Source: Pseudonocardiales bacterium
GTDB lineage: Bacteria; Actinomycetota; Actinomycetes; Mycobacteriales; Pseudonocardiaceae
Assembly (NCBI GenBank): GCA_013695005.1
Contig: JACDBJ010000343.1
Coordinates: 1-5,084 of the forward strand
Reading direction: 5' to 3'
Length of the DNA stretch: 5,084 nucleotides
Below the pieces are notes generated by a model. It worked only from the letters and a program-made list of their open reading frames with translations, had not been told where the DNA came from and searched no databases. This document shows positions 4,477 through 5,084 of this stretch, one piece after another (within the stretch, counting starts at the first letter, position 1; each line of letters starts with the position of its first letter). A program made the position numbers and the translations under genes.

Positions 4477-5084
4477 TCAGCCTACGGGCGCGGATCTACC
4501 CAGCGCGTGGACGTTGCCCAACCGGTCCAGCACTCCTGGTGGCCCCTCTCTCAGGTACCACTCCAGCTCGTAGGCCTCGCCGAACTCGGCGTCGCGCAGC
4601 GCACCGGCCGGTATCTGGCTGGCATGCACCGCGATGGCGTCCCGCTTGCACTGCAAGTGCGCCGACGACCCCGCCACGGCCAGGCTGATCTCGGCGGTCA
4701 CCCGGCCGCAGACGCCGGCGAGCTGGTCCACCGCACGGGCGGCACCGTGCACCAGGTGGGCATCCGAGCCGGCGAAGTGCAAGTGCTCGCGGTCCACCGT
4801 CGCCTGGTAGCCGGTCGCGCCGGCCAGCCGCGCAGCCTGTGCGCCGACCCGGTGCACCATGACGTGGTCGGGGTGGCCGTAGATGCCCATCGGGTCGTAG
4901 TGCACCACCGTCGCTGCACCCTCGGCGAGCGCGACCTCGGCCACCCGCCTGGCCAGCCGGTCGGCGTCCGCGGTGATCAGCGCGTCAGGATGGGCGCCCT
5001 CTGCCCAGCCGGGCAGGCCCGAGTCGCGATGGCCGAGCAACACGAGCCGGGCCACGCCGAGCAGCTCCGCGGCCAGCTCCAGCT
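4477..5084 (-). CDS. PIG-L / LmbE-like N-acetylglucosamine deacetylase family protein (N-terminus beyond window)
   Basis: The frame is open through the right edge, showing 201 residues and lacking the N-terminal part. PIG-L enzymes are zinc-dependent deacetylases acting on N-acetylglucosaminyl or related amide substrates; mycothiol-pathway MshB and Mca are actinobacterial examples. Visible family marks are ELAAELLGVARLVLLGHRDSG, matching the conserved 'LGV..v..LG..DSG' strand-helix, and GIYGHPDHVMVHR (from about visible residue 67), which carries the C-terminal metal/active-site 'HPDH' motif. The tail ELEWYLREG resembles the 'EWF.R' ending of the family. The first zinc motif (AHPDD-like) would be upstream, outside the window. 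A GTG at 5055 could look like a start, but it falls inside the conserved LGV-LG element and the frame continues upstream, so the gene must begin further right. It ends 5 bp before lnt in the same operon. The substrate is unknown; an envelope glycoconjugate or mycothiol-related compound are both possible. Confidence 0.85.
   Translation of the reverse strand, partial: LELAAELLGVARLVLLGHRDSGLPGWAEGAHPDALITADADRLARRVAEVALAEGAATVVHYDPMGIYGHPDHVMVHRVGAQAARLAGATGYQATVDREHLHFAGSDAHLVHGAARAVDQLAGVCGRVTAEISLAVAGSSAHLQCKRDAIAVHASQIPAGALRDAEFGEAYELEWYLREGPPGVLDRLGNVHALGRSAPVG

Noticed and set aside
4645..4657. CTTGCA-C-TGCAAG inverted repeat within the PIG-L gene
   Set aside because: Short palindromes of this size are expected by chance in 5 kb and it lies mid-gene with no supporting context.
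4990..4998. AHPD in the PIG-L protein as the first zinc-binding motif
   Set aside because: It follows the LGV..LG..DSG element, whereas the true AHPDD motif lies at the extreme N-terminus of the family; the real one must be beyond the right edge.

Overview
The window is GC-rich, gene-dense chromosomal DNA from an actinomycete. RbpA, an RNA polymerase-binding protein confined to Actinobacteria, sits beside a polyprenyl-phosphate mannose synthase and an apolipoprotein N-acyltransferase, a neighbourhood known from mycobacteria (M. tuberculosis rbpA next to the fused lnt-ppm1 gene). The separate lnt and ppm1 genes and the Cys/His-containing RbpA core suggest a mycolata-related or pseudonocardial lineage. 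That placement is inference from protein character; no rRNA is present.

Left arm, + strand: the last 29 codons of a probable glycerophosphodiester phosphodiesterase (3-92) are followed at once by an MFS permease of the UMF1/Atg22-like type (best start GTG 104, end 1450). A 219-bp intergenic region (1451-1669) then leads to rbpA (1670-2014). This spacer is the most information-rich non-coding part of the window. It holds a perfect CRP/GlxR-type palindrome overlapping the permease stop codon, a 12-bp palindrome, an ECF-sigma (SigR/SigH/SigE-like) promoter, a strong leader hairpin and a good Shine-Dalgarno sequence for rbpA.

Right arm, - strand: a tightly packed operon reads leftward from beyond the right edge. 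It consists of a PIG-L family deacetylase (4477-5084, N-terminus off the window), lnt (2855-4471) and ppm1 (2036-2842). The gaps are 5 and 12 bp, so co-transcription and coupled translation are likely. Lnt N-acylates lipoproteins, and Ppm1 makes the lipid-linked mannose used for lipoglycans and protein O-mannosylation. The operon therefore looks devoted to cell-envelope modification. ppm1 and rbpA converge with 21 bp between their stop codons.

I found no mobile element, CRISPR array, tRNA or rRNA, and no convincing evidence of a new biological system. The items most worth following up are the layered regulatory sequences in front of rbpA and the altered putative zinc site in RbpA.
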